This document shows, in pieces, positions 22,801-36,100 of a stretch of 64,000 nucleotides of DNA (positions within the stretch are counted from its first letter, which is position 1; every line of letters starts with the position of its first letter). Made by a program: the position numbers and the translations under genes. Source of the DNA: Coffea arabica (Eukaryota; Streptophyta; Magnoliopsida; Gentianales; Rubiaceae); contig NC_092317.1 of NCBI RefSeq assembly GCF_036785885.1, positions 2,730,501 to 2,794,500 of the forward strand. The letters run 5' to 3'. Below the pieces are notes generated by a model. The model saw only the letters and a program-made list of their open reading frames with translations. It had not been told where the DNA came from and did no database searches.

Positions 22801-25566
22801 AGCAACCTGTACTACCAACTTGTGGTTTATATTTCGTGTAGCCATTTACTTTACAAATGTTAAAGATTTCAAATATGTCAAAACACCTGACCAAATTATG
22901 AACCCTATTCAATTTTCCTTACTATTCAACATCTAATTGCAACTCAATTCAACTAACAAGAAAAAAATCCACTTGTAACTTTAATGTGTCAGATCAGGTT
23001 GTAGAAGATGATTTAGGCCAAACCAAGCCAAACACTAGAAGTCAAGGACCATACCAGAGAGAGGCTGACTTCCATGCATATTAATCATGACTGGTGATTT
23101 GTCCATGTTCGCATCTGGACGAGCAGGGATGGCAACTTTGGATTGTATACCTTCAACCTGCATTTAGGAATAATCAACAGATTCCAATCTGATGCTTTGA
23201 CTTACATATAAGCATCAAGGCAAGAAAACCTGCATTTTGGTACCTCAACAGATGCATGCATGTGAAGACCAGCGTCAATACCAACTGGTGTGGAGTCATG
23301 ACCATGGGAATTCGTTTTAACAGATCGTCCTGCAGATTCATACTTATCTCCATCCTGCACGTTTCAACATATAAGAGGATTAGGATGAAGACTTTATAGC
23401 CTTACCAAATTATGGCCTTTAAAATGTACAGCGAGATCTACTTTCTCTATTTGTTTGTCTGTTCCATCTGCTGAATCATTACTTTCTGCTCCCCTACTTG
23501 TGTTGCGCTCATTAGAGTTTTCAAGCAATGTTTCTGCACCCCTACATGTGTTGCATTCACTAGAGCTTTCAAGTAATGCACTGCCACTGCCTTTATCTGC
23601 CAAGTCAGTTTGAGATCCTGCTGGATTTCTAGGCTCCAATAAATCAACACTAAAAGGAGAAAACGGGTCCCTCAGTGAATTGGAATATGTACTGCGCTTT
23701 TTCAACAAAGATATTGAGGCAAATGGACTTTTTGGTGGGGTAGGTGAAGCTATAGGACTGATGGAAATCTCTGCTGCTTTTTCACAATTAACAGTTGTTT
23801 CCCCACTTAATGGTTTGACCAGATTAGATATGTTTGATAAGGTCTTCCTAACATTTGGGACCTTTTCTCCCAGTGCCATGAAATCAGTCCTCCCAATATC
23901 CTGAAAAAGAGGAACACATGTTTTGTCCAGATCAATAGGTTTGATCTTAAATCTTTCTTGCAAGAGAGACAATGCCTCATCCGCATCTAGATCTTGGCTG
24001 GTTCTTGAGATTAGTTCATCCAAAATGCCATTCACTCTGTTTTCAGTCATTGTTATTGATCCTGTAGAAACTGAATCATATACATTCATCAAATACAAAA
24101 TAATTGGAAAGTATTGCACAAAAGTTAAGTTTGACGTTGGAGACATATTGTGGTAATTGCTGAAGGACGAAATTGTAGTACAATGGCATAACATTGTCAC
24201 CCCAGTAAGCTCCACTTACCAGCCACATCTGTCTCTTGTGTTTCAGTGTCAGCAACATTACCAGGTGCACCCAGAAGATCCAGCCCCCCTGTCCCCTGGG
24301 ACGATATAGGCTTGTCACCACTCTCCAGAAACACTGACGAATATCGATGTTTGTAACTGACTGATTTCCTAGGTTGGTAAAGTGTTCACTTAGTTGTATC
24401 CAATAAAACCAGATACTAGCTATGCAGAGATAAATTATGCCTCAAGGATATGTACCCTAAAATTCCAGGTCGACGAGGACGGTTACGAGTGGATGAATCA
24501 TACTTATCAGAGTCATCCATAATTCCACCCTCCTGTCTTTGTATTTCTCTTTTAGCATCTGTAAATCAAATTTCATGCAAGATACCCAAAATGAAAAGAG
24601 AAAAGGGAAAACGAAGAAAGTCAGATGAGAAACAAACGATGGCTGGAGAAATCTTAATGGTAACTACGTGCAAATATGAAGAAGATCACAAACAAATTTT
24701 ACTTTCAGCTTTCTCAAAAGCAGAGAAAAACTCTTCTGGATCCTGAAGGCGATCAATATCCCAACTTGGCTCCAAAGTCACAGAAGGCTTACTGTATGAC
24801 ACATCAGGATTAACCATTAATACGAATTTCTCAGGAGCAAAACTTAATAGGAAGCATCGCTACAAACTTTACTTTGTGTTCGGCTTTAGAGAAAATCGAG
24901 GCCGTGGACGACCAAGGCCAGGCCTTCTTTCTTGAGGCTTTTCATTGCCTCGTGGACGAAGAGCTTCTTTATCAATTCCAATGGATTTCGCAAACTTTTC
25001 AAACTCAGAGTTCAGAAGCTCTGGACCCCTATCAACAATAGCCTTTCCCGCATCCAAAAGCTTTTCAGGACTGCTTAATGCCTTCAAAACACAAACCATA
25101 AACAACAAGAAAGAAGGAAATTTTATTTAAAAAAGAAAAGAAAAGAAAAGGGTCAGTCGTGGTATAATCTAGCTTAACTTCAGCAGAAAATGCCGATAAC
25201 CTTCACAAACAAAATTCAAAACTGAAAACATTTGACCAAAATTGAGCGCAGGCTCCCAGTAGACAATAAACATTTCAATCTAAAAAAGATCACCTCGCCT
25301 TAATCTCGTACAATTAACAAAAGCATAAAGAAAACATGAATGAAGTAATGCAAAAATGTAGAGCTAGGTAAAACATGATGGAAACTGTAATTGAGGTAAA
25401 TTACCACGGATTTCATGAGGTGATGAACTGAATCCAGATCTTTGGGGTCAGATGGCATCGCGGGATCCGTCGGAGCCCTAACAATTGCTCGAGGGAACAA
25501 AGAAGGTCCAAATAACGACTGTAGTGGATCCACCGATTCGGATACCATCAGAGATTCGGTTGCCAT
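19885..25566 (-). CDS. CENP-C: Centromere protein C (CENP-C)
   Basis: Inner-kinetochore protein that links CENH3 nucleosomes to the Mis12 complex. Twelve exons on the minus strand join in frame to 658 aa: 25566-25405, 25081-24873, 24791-24703, 24558-24456, 24368-24220, 24061-23406, 23354-23244, 23157-23055, 21732-21647, 20974-20884, 20790-20683, 19994-19885. The N-terminus has SLFPRAIVR (about 22-30) and the plant block [16 protein letters not shown] (about 106-121). A second Arg/Pro block [11 protein letters not shown] follows in exon 4. The CENP-C motif is intact near residues 588-610 ([19 protein letters not shown], then [13 protein letters not shown]), and the C-terminal cupin-like end is [15 protein letters not shown]. 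Introns all use GT-AG. Intron 8 is 1.3 kb and holds a tandem duplication. Exon 6 carries a recent 16-aa duplication. Exact borders of exon 3 are the least certain. Confidence 0.93.
22111..22462. repeat. 177-bp tandem duplication in CENP-C intron 8
   Basis: Copies start at 22111 and 22288 with CCATTTAC(C/T)ATGCAGCATTT and end CTTATATGACAGA. They differ at scattered positions and small indels. No coding potential. Confidence 0.85.
23485..23580 (-). repeat. 48-bp coding tandem duplication in CENP-C exon 6
   Basis: Two 48-bp units (23533-23580 and 23485-23532) encode [16 protein letters not shown] and [16 protein letters not shown] in frame, near residues 398-430. The region is Ser/Asn/Glu-rich and outside the known functional motifs. 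Confidence 0.85.
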
Positions 25567-25811
25567 ATTTGTATCATCAGTTTAAGCACGCGGCTGAAAA
25601 TGGAAATGGTGTGAGTTTTGAAGCAGGATAGAAATATATCACTGGTTAAATTTACTGATGAATATTGTCAGTGTGTGTTCTGTGTGTGGGAGTGACAGTA
25701 GTGTCACTTAAGAGTTGGCTGTTTTCGGTGGTCATGCTTCTTTTCGAAACTGGGGACGTGAGCGGGAGTGAAGGGGAAAATATTTTTGGATTGTCAGATA
25801 TGCCCTCGGAC

Positions 25812-25957
25812 GCATGTTTGGACAAGCCAAATTTGGTTTGTTTAATTTGTTTTCACAAATCCCAATCACCTTTTTATCTCACATACATCACATCACAAAA
25901 AGTGTTACAGTAAATATCTCAAATAAATCATCCAAATAAACTCTTATCCAAACAGCT
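25812..25957. mobile_element. Small hAT-like MITE upstream of CENP-C
   Basis: It begins GCATGTTTGGACAAG and ends CTTATCCAAACAGCT, imperfect inverted repeats of the GTTTGGA(T/C)AAG type. At about 146 bp it lies some 250 bp from the CENP-C start codon, so it is probably in or next to the promoter. No clear target duplication. Confidence 0.5.
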
Positions 25958-26023
25958 CGAACATTTAATTGGGAGATGGGGGAAAAACATTTAATTGGCA
26001 AATTAGATGGTGGAAAAAATTAA

Positions 26024-26797
26024 GGGTTAATTACATTTACCTCCCCTGAGGTTTGACCATATTACCAATCGATCCCTGTAATTTGTCCAAATAACGGTCT
26101 CACCCTTTGAATGATCAAACGTTTAACAAAAACCTCCTTAATGCCGAAAATGCCCTTATTGAGGCCATGTTGCATTAAAAAAAGAACATATTTTTATTTT
26201 ATTAACCCTGAAGCAATCCAAAAAAATAGAATTATTTTATAAAAACCATATCTTTGCTTCCATAAATAGTTTTGAATCAATAATTATTTTAAATCTTAAA
26301 AATGAATATTAAAAATTAGATAAATTGAAAGAAAAATAAAAAAAGAAGAAATTATTTTAATTCCTGAAGTATGGTTCAAATTGAGGAAAACATGCCTTGT
26401 GCTCTCCGCAACATGCCTTGAACCACAAATTCGAACCATACTTGAAGATTTAAAATAATTGCTTCTTTTTTATTTTTCTTTCAATTTATCTAATTTTTAA
26501 TATTCATTTTTAAGATTTAAAATAATTATTGATTCAAAACTATTTATGGAAGCAAAGATATGATTTTTATAAAATAATAAGCAAAAACTTTTTTCTATTT
26601 TTTTGGATTACTTGAAGGTTAATAAATAAAAATATGTTCTTTTTTAATGCAACGTGGCCTCAATAAGAGCATTTTCGGCATTAAGGGGTTTTTGTTAAAC
26701 GTTTGATCATTCAAAGGGTGAGACCGTTATTTGGACAAATTACAGGGATCAATTGGTAATATGATCAAACCTCAGGGGAGGTAAATGTAATTAACCC
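26024..26797. mobile_element. Mutator-like (MULE) MITE with long inverted repeats and 9-bp target duplication
   Basis: Left end GGGTTAATTACATTTACCTC is matched in inverse at the right end. The two arms, each about 370 bp, pair over almost their whole length, leaving only a short loop near 26390-26410. Flanks are AAAAATTAA at 26015-26023 and AAAAATTAA at 26798-26806, a perfect 9-bp direct repeat as made by Mutator-type transposases. No transposase is encoded. It lies between the divergent CENP-C and XRCC1 genes. Confidence 0.85.
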
Positions 26798-27022
26798 AAA
26801 AATTAAACATACACTAATCATTGCTGATTTTTTTAATTGTATTAAATAAATTTACCAAATATTGAAATTTCAAGCCAATTTTCATTTAGGTAGTTAATCT
26901 ACAAATTTTTATCCATGGTCCAGTCTATTTGGTGCCTTTAAAACACCAAATAAGATATGAATCAAATATCATTTTAATCAGTAAACAACAAATTTAATCA
27001 ACGAAAGCATTGCCAATTTATA

Positions 27023-27603
27023 GGGTAGATGGTAATTTAAAGCATTAATAATTAATTTAGTTTCCTTTTGAGTGTGTCTATTTGGTGCCCTTAGAAAAAA
27101 AAAAAGGTAAAGCATTTAATCCAATTCAATCATTGAGATGTAGAGTCGAGCTGCTTTTATTATTTTTACCATACCTAGATACATAATTGCAAATATTAAA
27201 TTCAGATTTACAATTAATCCATAAAATTCTACAAAGTACACAAAATCGATTGTTGTAATAATTTAGATATACAATTATAAATGTTAAATTTGAATATATA
27301 GTTGATAAATAAAGGGTAGATGGTAATTTAAAGCATTAATAATTAATTTAGTTTCCTTTTGAGTGTGTCTATTTGGTGCCCTTAGAAAGAAAAAAGGTAA
27401 AGCATTTAATCCAATTCAATCATTGAGACGTAGAGTCAAGTTGCTTTTATTATTTTTACCATACCTAGATACAGAATTGCAAATATTAAATTCAAATTTA
27501 CAATTAATCCATAAAATTCTACAAAGTGCACAAAATCGATTGTTGTAATAATTTAGATATACAATTATAAATGTTTAATTTGAATATATAGTTGATAGAT
27601 AAA
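27023..27603. repeat. 291-bp tandem duplication upstream of XRCC1
   Basis: Copies at 27023-27313 and 27314 to about 27603 start GGGTAGATGGTAATTTAAAG. They differ at only a few positions, so the duplication is recent. It ends about 570 bp before the XRCC1 start codon. Confidence 0.88.
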
Positions 27604-28173
27604 ATTCTATGAGTGCACCCATTTGATTTAGAAATTATCATACAAAGTATTTTAATATTCATTTGGATTAAGAAATTTGATGAAGAATGGATTAAAAAAT
27701 TTGAAATCTATCCAAATGCTCTAATTATTATTTAAATTACTTAAGCAACATTTGAATTTATAATTCACGAATTATTAAAATATATTTTAAATACTATAAT
27801 AATTTAATTTAAAAATTTAAATATCTCCTAAATAAACTTAAGAATTTGAATTCTTTCGTCAAATCTCTCGGTCCTATCCCAATCTCAAAGATTTGTGAGG
27901 CATTCGTCTAGTATTTTGCATGCCAGAAAGCTGGACGGTATTATAGATGACCGCTTTCTATGGAGAATTATAGAAGAAAAGCAATTAGGGTCGCCTAAGT
28001 TTCGAAGTCCTCACTTGACTTTGAGAATGCTCTACTTTCCCCTTTGTTTGTAATCGATTTTAATTTTCCCTTTGTTTGTAATCGAGCAGCAAAATTTTGT
28101 AATTCTCCCGTAAATAACTGATGCTAATTACAGCGTGCGAGAAAATTTTTTAAGTGTACAGCAAATAGCGCTT

Positions 28174-31100
28174 ATGTCAGAGTCGAAGAAAGCAAGCTCC
28201 GGCGACGGCCGAAATAGCGCCGGAACCAAACGGAATCTTCCTTCATGGATGAGTGCCAGAGAAGAGAGAGATAGTTCAGGTGGTAAAAATAAGGAGCCCA
28301 AATCTTCTGCTTCCGCCTCAAATTCCGGTTCCCACGACTTCTCAAAACTCATGGTATACTACCGTTATTGACGTTTTTTTTTCCCCCATTGATCGTTGAA
28401 TAAAACGAATAAAAAGAATAAAATTTTCATCCAAAACTCGCGTGATTGCAGGAAGGGGTGGTGTTTGTGCTATCCGGGTTTGTCAACCCGGAGCGGGCCG
28501 AGTTACGGTCTTGGGCACTTGAAATGGGAGCGGAGTATCAACCCGATTGGAATTCGAACTGTACCTTGCTCATCTGTGCATTTCCTAACACACCAAAATT
28601 TCGGCAAGTAGAGGCTGATTCTGGGACCATTGTTTCCAAGGTGATCCTTTTTTTTTGGGGGGGGCGCTTCCCTTACCATGCAAGCGCTTAATTTTTTGAT
28701 ATTCAGGAGGTGAAAAGAGACCTTTTAAACTTTATCTATTTGGCTTAGCTTAAGTCTATAGACATGTATGAATGTTATCCATATATTTGTGCAGCATTGT
28801 TACTTCCATCGTAGTATAGACTTTAGACCTTTTTTTTTTTTCTGGGTACGTTTTTTAGATTGGACTAATATAGAGGTAATGACCAAGACTCTTTGTAAGC
28901 CTGCAATAGTTGAAAATGCTCAAGAATCATGATTGTTCACTTTAAGGACTGGTTGTGCCGAAAATTTGTTGTTGTTTAATGTTTTCATTGGAATGCTACT
29001 CTATGAAAATGAGATGTTAAGATCATTATTTCCTTTTGCTGCAGGAATGGATTTTGGAGTGTCATGAGCAGAAAAAGCTTGTGGATATTGAACCTTATCT
29101 TTTGCATCCGGGCAAGCCATGGAGGAGGCAAAGTGTTCCCAATGAAGCCAGCAATGGTACTCGCTCCCTTGTATTCAATGTTGTATATATAGGTGCAAGT
29201 AACTGTTTATGGAAGTAATGGACATTAGTGACTTATAGATCTGCTGCAGTTCATTTTCTGATGTTATAATGGATATTAAGTGGGGATGGAGAGTTAGTTA
29301 TCGACTTATCGTTTCTCTTGATTGCATCTATTACTAATATAGGTCAACTAGAAATCTACCAGAGAACAGATGGAAAATAATGTTACTGGTTGCTATCCAA
29401 AGTCCATCTGATCATTGTTTCATGGCTCCTGAAATAAGCACAAAGCCTCAGAAATATGCATCTTTTCTCCTCAGGGACCTGCTTATTCATGCTATGAGAC
29501 TTGTCTAAAACATCTTAACTTTGGTAATTGATGTAATTTTAGCATGACAACCTGTAGGTGATGTTGTCTTTCTCCAAATTCAGTCAATGTTGAGCGGCTT
29601 GATATGTTTTTTACTTTTTACTTTTTTGGAGAATAATTAAAGAGCATAAAACGCAAGAAGGCAACCTCATTGTCATTTTCCATTCTATTATTTTCTAGCA
29701 CATGAGACAAGTTTTATGTTTCGGGCTGATCCCTGATATTGGATTCATGAAATATGAAACACTAACATGGTTGGCAGTGATTAAGTTGATGTCATGATAC
29801 TTTGTACAGGGCATTGTTTAATTTGACCATATACGACAAGGAAAGTTTTTGTACTTTGACCCACCTGCTTTCTTAAAGTTTAAACTGGCATATGACGTGC
29901 AGATTGTAGAGCAACTTCATCTCTGAAATTGCAGAAAAATGTGGAGAAAAGCTCATGTGCACTGCCTACTGATGGTGCTTCTGAGGTACACATTTTATCT
30001 GTGCCTGCTGGCACTACGTCGCCATAGAGTTCAAGTTAAAGAAGTGTTGAAGTTTAGTTCATATGACATATGGGGATAATCAAAACAAACAATATGGCTG
30101 GAAGAAATGTTCATGCAGAATAAGAGAAACTGTTTAGATTTATTATTTTGTATTACCTGCATACAATTTATCACTGATCTAGTGTTATGTCTTGTATGAA
30201 ACAGGATCAGCCTTCTAACCAAGTTAGTGATTGTTTTTCTCCTTCTAGAGTAAAGAAATGGGCTAGTGATGATTTGACTAGGACGCTATCATGGCTGGAA
30301 AGTCAAGATGAGAAGGTATGTACATTCTACAGCTGGTTTTATCAACTTCAAGATGGTGGTATGGGACTATTAGTTCTCAGTATTTCTTGCTTAGTCTGCT
30401 TTCTAATCAGTTTCATTGCATATCACGGGCTTGGTCATCTTTCAAAAAAAGATAGTATGTTCTGTCATTGCATATTTTGTATTGCTTTTAATTGATCTGT
30501 CCAATTAAGATTGTAAGGTTTTTGCGTTCAGCTTGCATACTGATCTAGGAGCATTATATGTGTATTTGCTGTTTCTATTGTGGTTGGATTTCTCTTTTGC
30601 CGAAGAGTTGTGAAAGATCTTTAAGTTATGTTTTGAGTCAATCCATTTCTGCAGCCAGAACAGAGTGAGATAAAGAAAATAGCTGCAGAGGGGATCCTCA
30701 CCTGTTTGCAGGATGCCATAGATGCACTCAAGCAAGGGCAGGTATGTTAACTTTTGATAGGGGATTCTGGGGTTATAATTGGACTACATTCTGGTTTATA
30801 GTTAAGAATTCCTGTCACTGTCATAATATACTGGTTGAATGGGTTATTTATCTAAGTACTGCATTTCATATCGGAACGAAAGAAAAATGGTGTTGGTTTT
30901 AATAGAGTTCCAAAAATATAGAAGCTGATTTCAAAGTTGATTTCTTGCAATGGACCTTAAGGTTGCTTTTTGGTTACGTCGTCCACAGATTTTTAAAGAA
31001 AAAGGAAGGCAGAGGGATATCTAATAAACATTTGGATAATTAGAAATGCAATATTTGGATAAGCAACCCTTGAAATGGCTGGTAGCATTTGTTTGTGTTA

Positions 31101-31887
31101 TATGCAATATCGTGAGCTTCAAGTTGATTTGTATCAGTCGGTCATGTGTAGTTAGGTAGTGATTTGCTCTGTAATAAAAACTTCAGAGTTCTGATGAAAG
31201 GCATCTAGTGGTATTTTGTTCTTCTGGCACAGTAAATTTACTTGTGTGGTCTGTCAATTGTTGCATTGGCATTTATATTCTAAAAGTCAATAATTGAGTG
31301 GCAGAATCTGGGGTTCCTCCCTTTCCTCCTATCCCGTCAGTGGCATCAGGTTGGAAATTTTGGTGGTCAAACTACAATGTTTTATGTTACTCCATTTTCT
31401 TCCATGAGAGATATAACAAATTATTTCTGAGGGCAATATTTAATTTGCTAACTGGCAAGAAATGGTTGTTATCTTGGTGCAATGCTGATTTGAGCAAATG
31501 TTGTGTAGAGCTTTCTTCTGACTGATCTTGGTTCTTCAGCTTATCCTGCAAATAAATGAGCAGTGGGCCTGCGTCCCCAGGGTGGTTGAGGAGCTGATGA
31601 AGTTTGATGGCACCAAGGATGATTCAGCTTCAGTTAGCAAGAAATATCTTTGCAGACATGCTGTCGCCTGTAAACAGATTTATGAGAATGAGTACAGAAA
31701 CTTGGAAGATGATTCATCTCCAAAGAAGAAGTCGAAGACTAATGACCATGGGAAGTGCGGGTATGAAGAAGGGACAGCTTCTAAGGGTGGCGATGCCTAT
31801 GAAAGCGATGATACTGTTGAGATGACAGAAGAGGAAATAGAGCGAGCTTATAATACCATTTCTTCTACACTACTTGATGCTGGCTAA
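28174..31887 (+). CDS. XRCC1: DNA repair protein XRCC1 (plant type, single BRCT)
   Basis: Scaffold protein of single-strand-break and base-excision repair, acting in the nucleus. Seven exons join in frame to 369 aa: 28174-28353, 28452-28640, 29045-29156, 29903-29985, 30205-30315, 30655-30741, 31540-31887. The N-terminus is Ser/Lys-rich and contains NLPSWMSAREERD. One BRCT domain spans about residues 61-150 (GVVFVLSGFVNPERAELRSW at its start, then KEWILECHEQKKLVDIEPYL with the conserved Trp). The C-terminal part has a lysine cluster (SPKKKSKTND), a likely nuclear localisation signal, and an acidic end with MTEEEIERAY. Unlike animal XRCC1 there is no N-terminal polymerase-beta-binding domain and only one BRCT, which is the known plant form. 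It is divergent from CENP-C, about 2.6 kb away. Confidence 0.93.
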
Positions 31888-33038
31888 TGTTAACGTTGTT
31901 GTGCGCTCTTGTTGAAATTTTGCTTGCCTTTTGTCATCTGGTCTCAGTTGCACTGATGAAACAGTGATTGGCAGTAAATACTTGGATTCCTCTCGTCTTC
32001 TTCATTGTTTTGCAATAGTAAATCGGTAAACTCCGAATTTTCTTTGCAAATTCCTGCATCATACGTCAGTCAGTATATACTTGAAAATGACGCGGTAAAT
32101 AAATCACTGCCTGTTTTTGTACCATCGATTCAAATTTCAGTCGAAGAATGAAGGTTGCTTCAACATATCTTGGTTGGCAATACCACACCGGCAAAATGAC
32201 GTGGCTCGCAACCCACATTCCAGCTCTGATGAACTCGAAAGGATAGATTTTTTGTACCAAAAAAGTTGGATAGATTATTTTTGGGGGCAAAATATATGTC
32301 GGATTCCAGAACTTATGTGACCTTCAAGTCTTGATCTTTCCTCTTTTTAAGTTCAATTCTAATGATTCCGTCGCTTTATGTTCTGAAACTCTGAAGGATA
32401 TTTTTGCATAACATGTACTATATGGGATGTCGTTAGGTATACGTGCAATTGGAGTGTGTTAGCTTTTCATCCATTATTGTCATTACAAGACAAAAGTTTT
32501 TGCATTGCGACCTTTTTGACTTGCTTGTGATTGTTCCTTTGGGTTCCCACTTCAAGTCATGCTTAATACAAAAAGGTCAACCATAAGGATGTAAAATGCA
32601 TTATCTTTGTTATTTCGATTTACTCTTACAATATGTATCTACATTGATTCCTTCGGTGCCATCGTAAGTGGGCATTAGAGGAATCCGATGAATAGTTCAT
32701 GTGGGAAAAAAAACGAATCATTAAGTTGGAAACCAATCTCCCAGTGTCAAAAAAGGAAAAAAAGATAATGTAAAAATAAATCCGGGAAAAAAAATAAAAG
32801 CTAGTAAAATGGTCAAAGGAAAAAGAATGGAAACGCAAAAAGAAACCGCTTGATCAATTGCAGTGAAATTACGGAAAAGCTCTAGCGGCGTTTAGCTTAG
32901 CAGCCGGTCTTAGAAGAGTATTGCTAAGTTGCTCGCTCCAGTGTTCTCTCTCTTGAGTAGGGTTGCAGTAGATAAACGCCACCTCCCTCCCATTTTTTAG
33001 ACTCATACTCCGTCGTCTATTCTTTTCCTCCGGCGCCC
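31888..33038. other. Intergenic, XRCC1 3' flank and NAA15 promoter
   Basis: No additional gene or repeat was recognised. The last 200 bp are less AT-rich and lead into the NAA15 leader. Confidence 0.45.
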
Positions 33039-33045
33039 TATAAAT
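33039..33045 (+). promoter_or_regulatory. TATA box of NAA15
   Basis: TATAAAT lies 99 bp before the NAA15 ATG, after a GC-rich stretch (CGGCGCCC). It is followed by a pyrimidine-rich leader (CTCTTTCGTCTCTTGCC), typical of a plant 5' UTR. Confidence 0.55.
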
Positions 33046-33143
33046 ACTACTGCCACCTTACCAGTTTCGATCAGTTATTCCTCTTTCGTCTCTTGCCGCC
33101 CAGTCTCTCCCCTTAGGGGTTTCCTCTCTCGTGTTCAACTGCC

Positions 33144-36100
33144 ATGGGCACCTCACTTCCTTCTAGGGAGGGTAACCTCTTCAAATTGATTGTGGTGAGT
33201 TCTCCGATTGCAGTTAGCATTTTTGAGAAAGTAACCTGGAGCTTATTCACTTCAATCTTTGAAAATTGCACCGCTAAAACCCTAGGTTTAGTACTAGTTT
33301 GGATTCTTTTGACTATTTGGTGTTTTACTGTTGGATATCCAAAGAATTCTTATGACTTTTCTACTTTCGATTAAGTGTGATTCTCTTGCACTGAAAGTTT
33401 GAGAGCTAAGCTGAGCTTTAGATCTTATTTCGCCAGCTGCATTTTGGATGTTAAAATTGTTTTTGACTCGTTGAGATGTTTGCTTGATATGTGTTGGATG
33501 AGTTTTGTTGAATTTTGTGCTAGTTATTGTGTATTTGATTATGTTGTATCTTGTATGCTTGTACAGGTGAATAGTTCTAATCTGTTTTCTTTCTTTAGTT
33601 AGACGATGTTTTTGCTTAGCTGAGATGTTTTCCTTGAGTTCATTGATGGGCCCGTCCGTCGGAACTAATCAGTAAACTACATAAAATGTTGGAACGCTCT
33701 CCTTTTACATTGTAAATTGTTCTGAATATCGATCCTCTGGAGTTAAAATTCATCTACAAAATGGATTTTAACATCCTTTCCTCTCCAGCCTAGTTTGTGT
33801 AGGGCGAGTTTGCATGGTACTTTTTTCTGATTTTCGTTGTTGCTTTTGGTTTTAACACAAATTAGTTGACACTTGTGATTTGATAACATTTTTTGTATTT
33901 TGAATTTGTTTAAGAAGGAATGCATTGAAGACCTTTGCAATTATCATCAATCTGATTACAAGCTTCATATTCTCAAATTTTATGCTCTTGTTTCTCTTTT
34001 ACTCCTTTTGTTGAACGAAGGTTCTATTTAGAGTACAAGTTAACTTTTGTCACTCAATCAATGCAGAAATCATATGAAACGAAGCAGTATAAAAAGGGGT
34101 TGAAGGCAGCCGATTCAATTTTAAAGAAGTTTCCCAATCATGGAGGTATGTCAAGTCTTTTCCTTTTATGTGAAGTGGGCTCGTGGTATATATATTATGT
34201 GAATCAGTATGACGTAACTGGTATGTATTCTCAAATTTGATTGGTTTATCATTTTCTTCTCTCCTTTTCTTTGTTGTAGTTCGCTTATTGCTTAATGAGA
34301 AAAATGATTAGATGATTGTTTTACTCCTCTAGCAAAACACTAACTTTATGCCGATGAGGCCTTGGTCAAATCCCCCTTCCCCCTTCCCTATCTCTTGAAT
34401 CCCACCCCTCCCTACTAGGAAAAGAATTCAAGAAAAGAAATGCAGAAGGGCTTTATATTGGATGTAGCAGAATTCTAAAAGAGGTCCTTTCTGCCTTATT
34501 TTAGGAGCTAGAGGTTTAGCCAGCCTGGTCTCGCAGACAAACTTGACTATTATGTTGTTCTTGAAGCCACCTTGTGGTAAAAATGCATAGCCTGGATTCT
34601 CCTATTTCCGCCTACCCTTTTTACAGACACCAATCACTCAGAGGAACCTAGAATTTTGCTGGTTTTCATGGAGCTCTTGACAAGGACAAAAATCTCTTGG
34701 CTTCTTTTTACCTTGAGCTTCTAGTCCTGAACCTGCTGCAAAGTAAACATTTATAACCATAGGCAATCTTTTACAGAGTGTGCCTTGTCAGAAAAGAAGT
34801 ATTGATAAACAGTTAGGCAATAAAAGCATCAGTTAATGTATGAAGGAAAAACTCAAAAGTCAGAAAACAGAAAGAGTGTATAGTATAATTGCCACAACTA
34901 TGAGCTTAGTCTCCACTTATTTTCTTAAGACAGTTTATGTTTCGGCATAATCATGTCTAGGGCCAGCAGGATATTGAATTGTCACAAGCTTATACTTGGG
35001 AATATCTGAAATTCTTTCCTGATCATTTTCTGTCCTCAGTTGCAAAGCACAAGACACAGAATATGTCCTTTACTGTTTCCTTTGCTGAACCATTATTGTT
35101 TACTCTTTTTTTTTTAAAAATTTAAAAACCTAAGTGATTGAATGCTGATTACATGGATTTCTGTGAGAAAAGTGAGGAGCCTTTTGCAACTGTCTCCAAC
35201 CATAACGGAATTTTCACTCTTCTTGAAGACATGCTTTTTGTATTTGGTTGCTTGGAATTTGTTCTTCTAAGTTGAATATCTACCTTCATTGATACTGATG
35301 TCTGGCTTTTGATTTCTTCGTCTTATGACCTGTCTTTTCTTTATGTTACTAGAAACGCTTTCGATGAAAGGATTGACATTGAATTGCCTAGACCGCAAAC
35401 CAGAAGCTTATGAACTTGTTCGACGAGGTTTGAAGGTTGCACACACATTCTTATAATCTTTTAGGGTGATAATTTGGATACTTTGTGTCTTCTCTTCCTT
35501 TCAAAATTTTTTTAGTAGTACCCTAAATTGAAAGCTGCTTCTTTGCAGAATGACCTTAAAAGTCACGTTTGCTGGCATGTTTATGGTCTTCTGTATCGGT
35601 CTGACAGAGAGTACAGGGAGGCAATCAAATGCTACCGTAATGCACTTAGGATTGATCCTGACAACATTGAAATACTTCGTGACCTGTCTCTTTTACAGGT
35701 TGAAGTGATTTACCTTCTTGCTCTTGTGACTTATTTTCCTAATGAATGGCAGCATCCTTCAACTAACAAATAGTTACTTGTTTCAATTATTTGTCATAGC
35801 ATGCTTCATGTAAAGCGCAGCCTAAAATTTCTACCTAATAAAATTTCATTTTTGCACAAAGAATTGTTTTCTGGCTCTTTTGCTATGGTTGGTGCTTCTC
35901 TGAGAAAGAAGCAAATTGATGTACATCAGTTTTAGGGAACCCCTGTACTTATTTACTTTCCTTATATTTCTTATTTTTTACAGAGCTTATCTTGTACTGC
36001 TAGTTGTTATAATTTTCACATTCATTTGGTTCCACTAGATTGCTCCTTGTGGATTCTTTATAATTGGTTATTCTTTGGTTTCTTAGCGTGGATATGAGTT

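Noticed and set aside
31604-31825. Met-rich overlapping open frame
   Set aside because: An out-of-frame shadow of the last XRCC1 exon.
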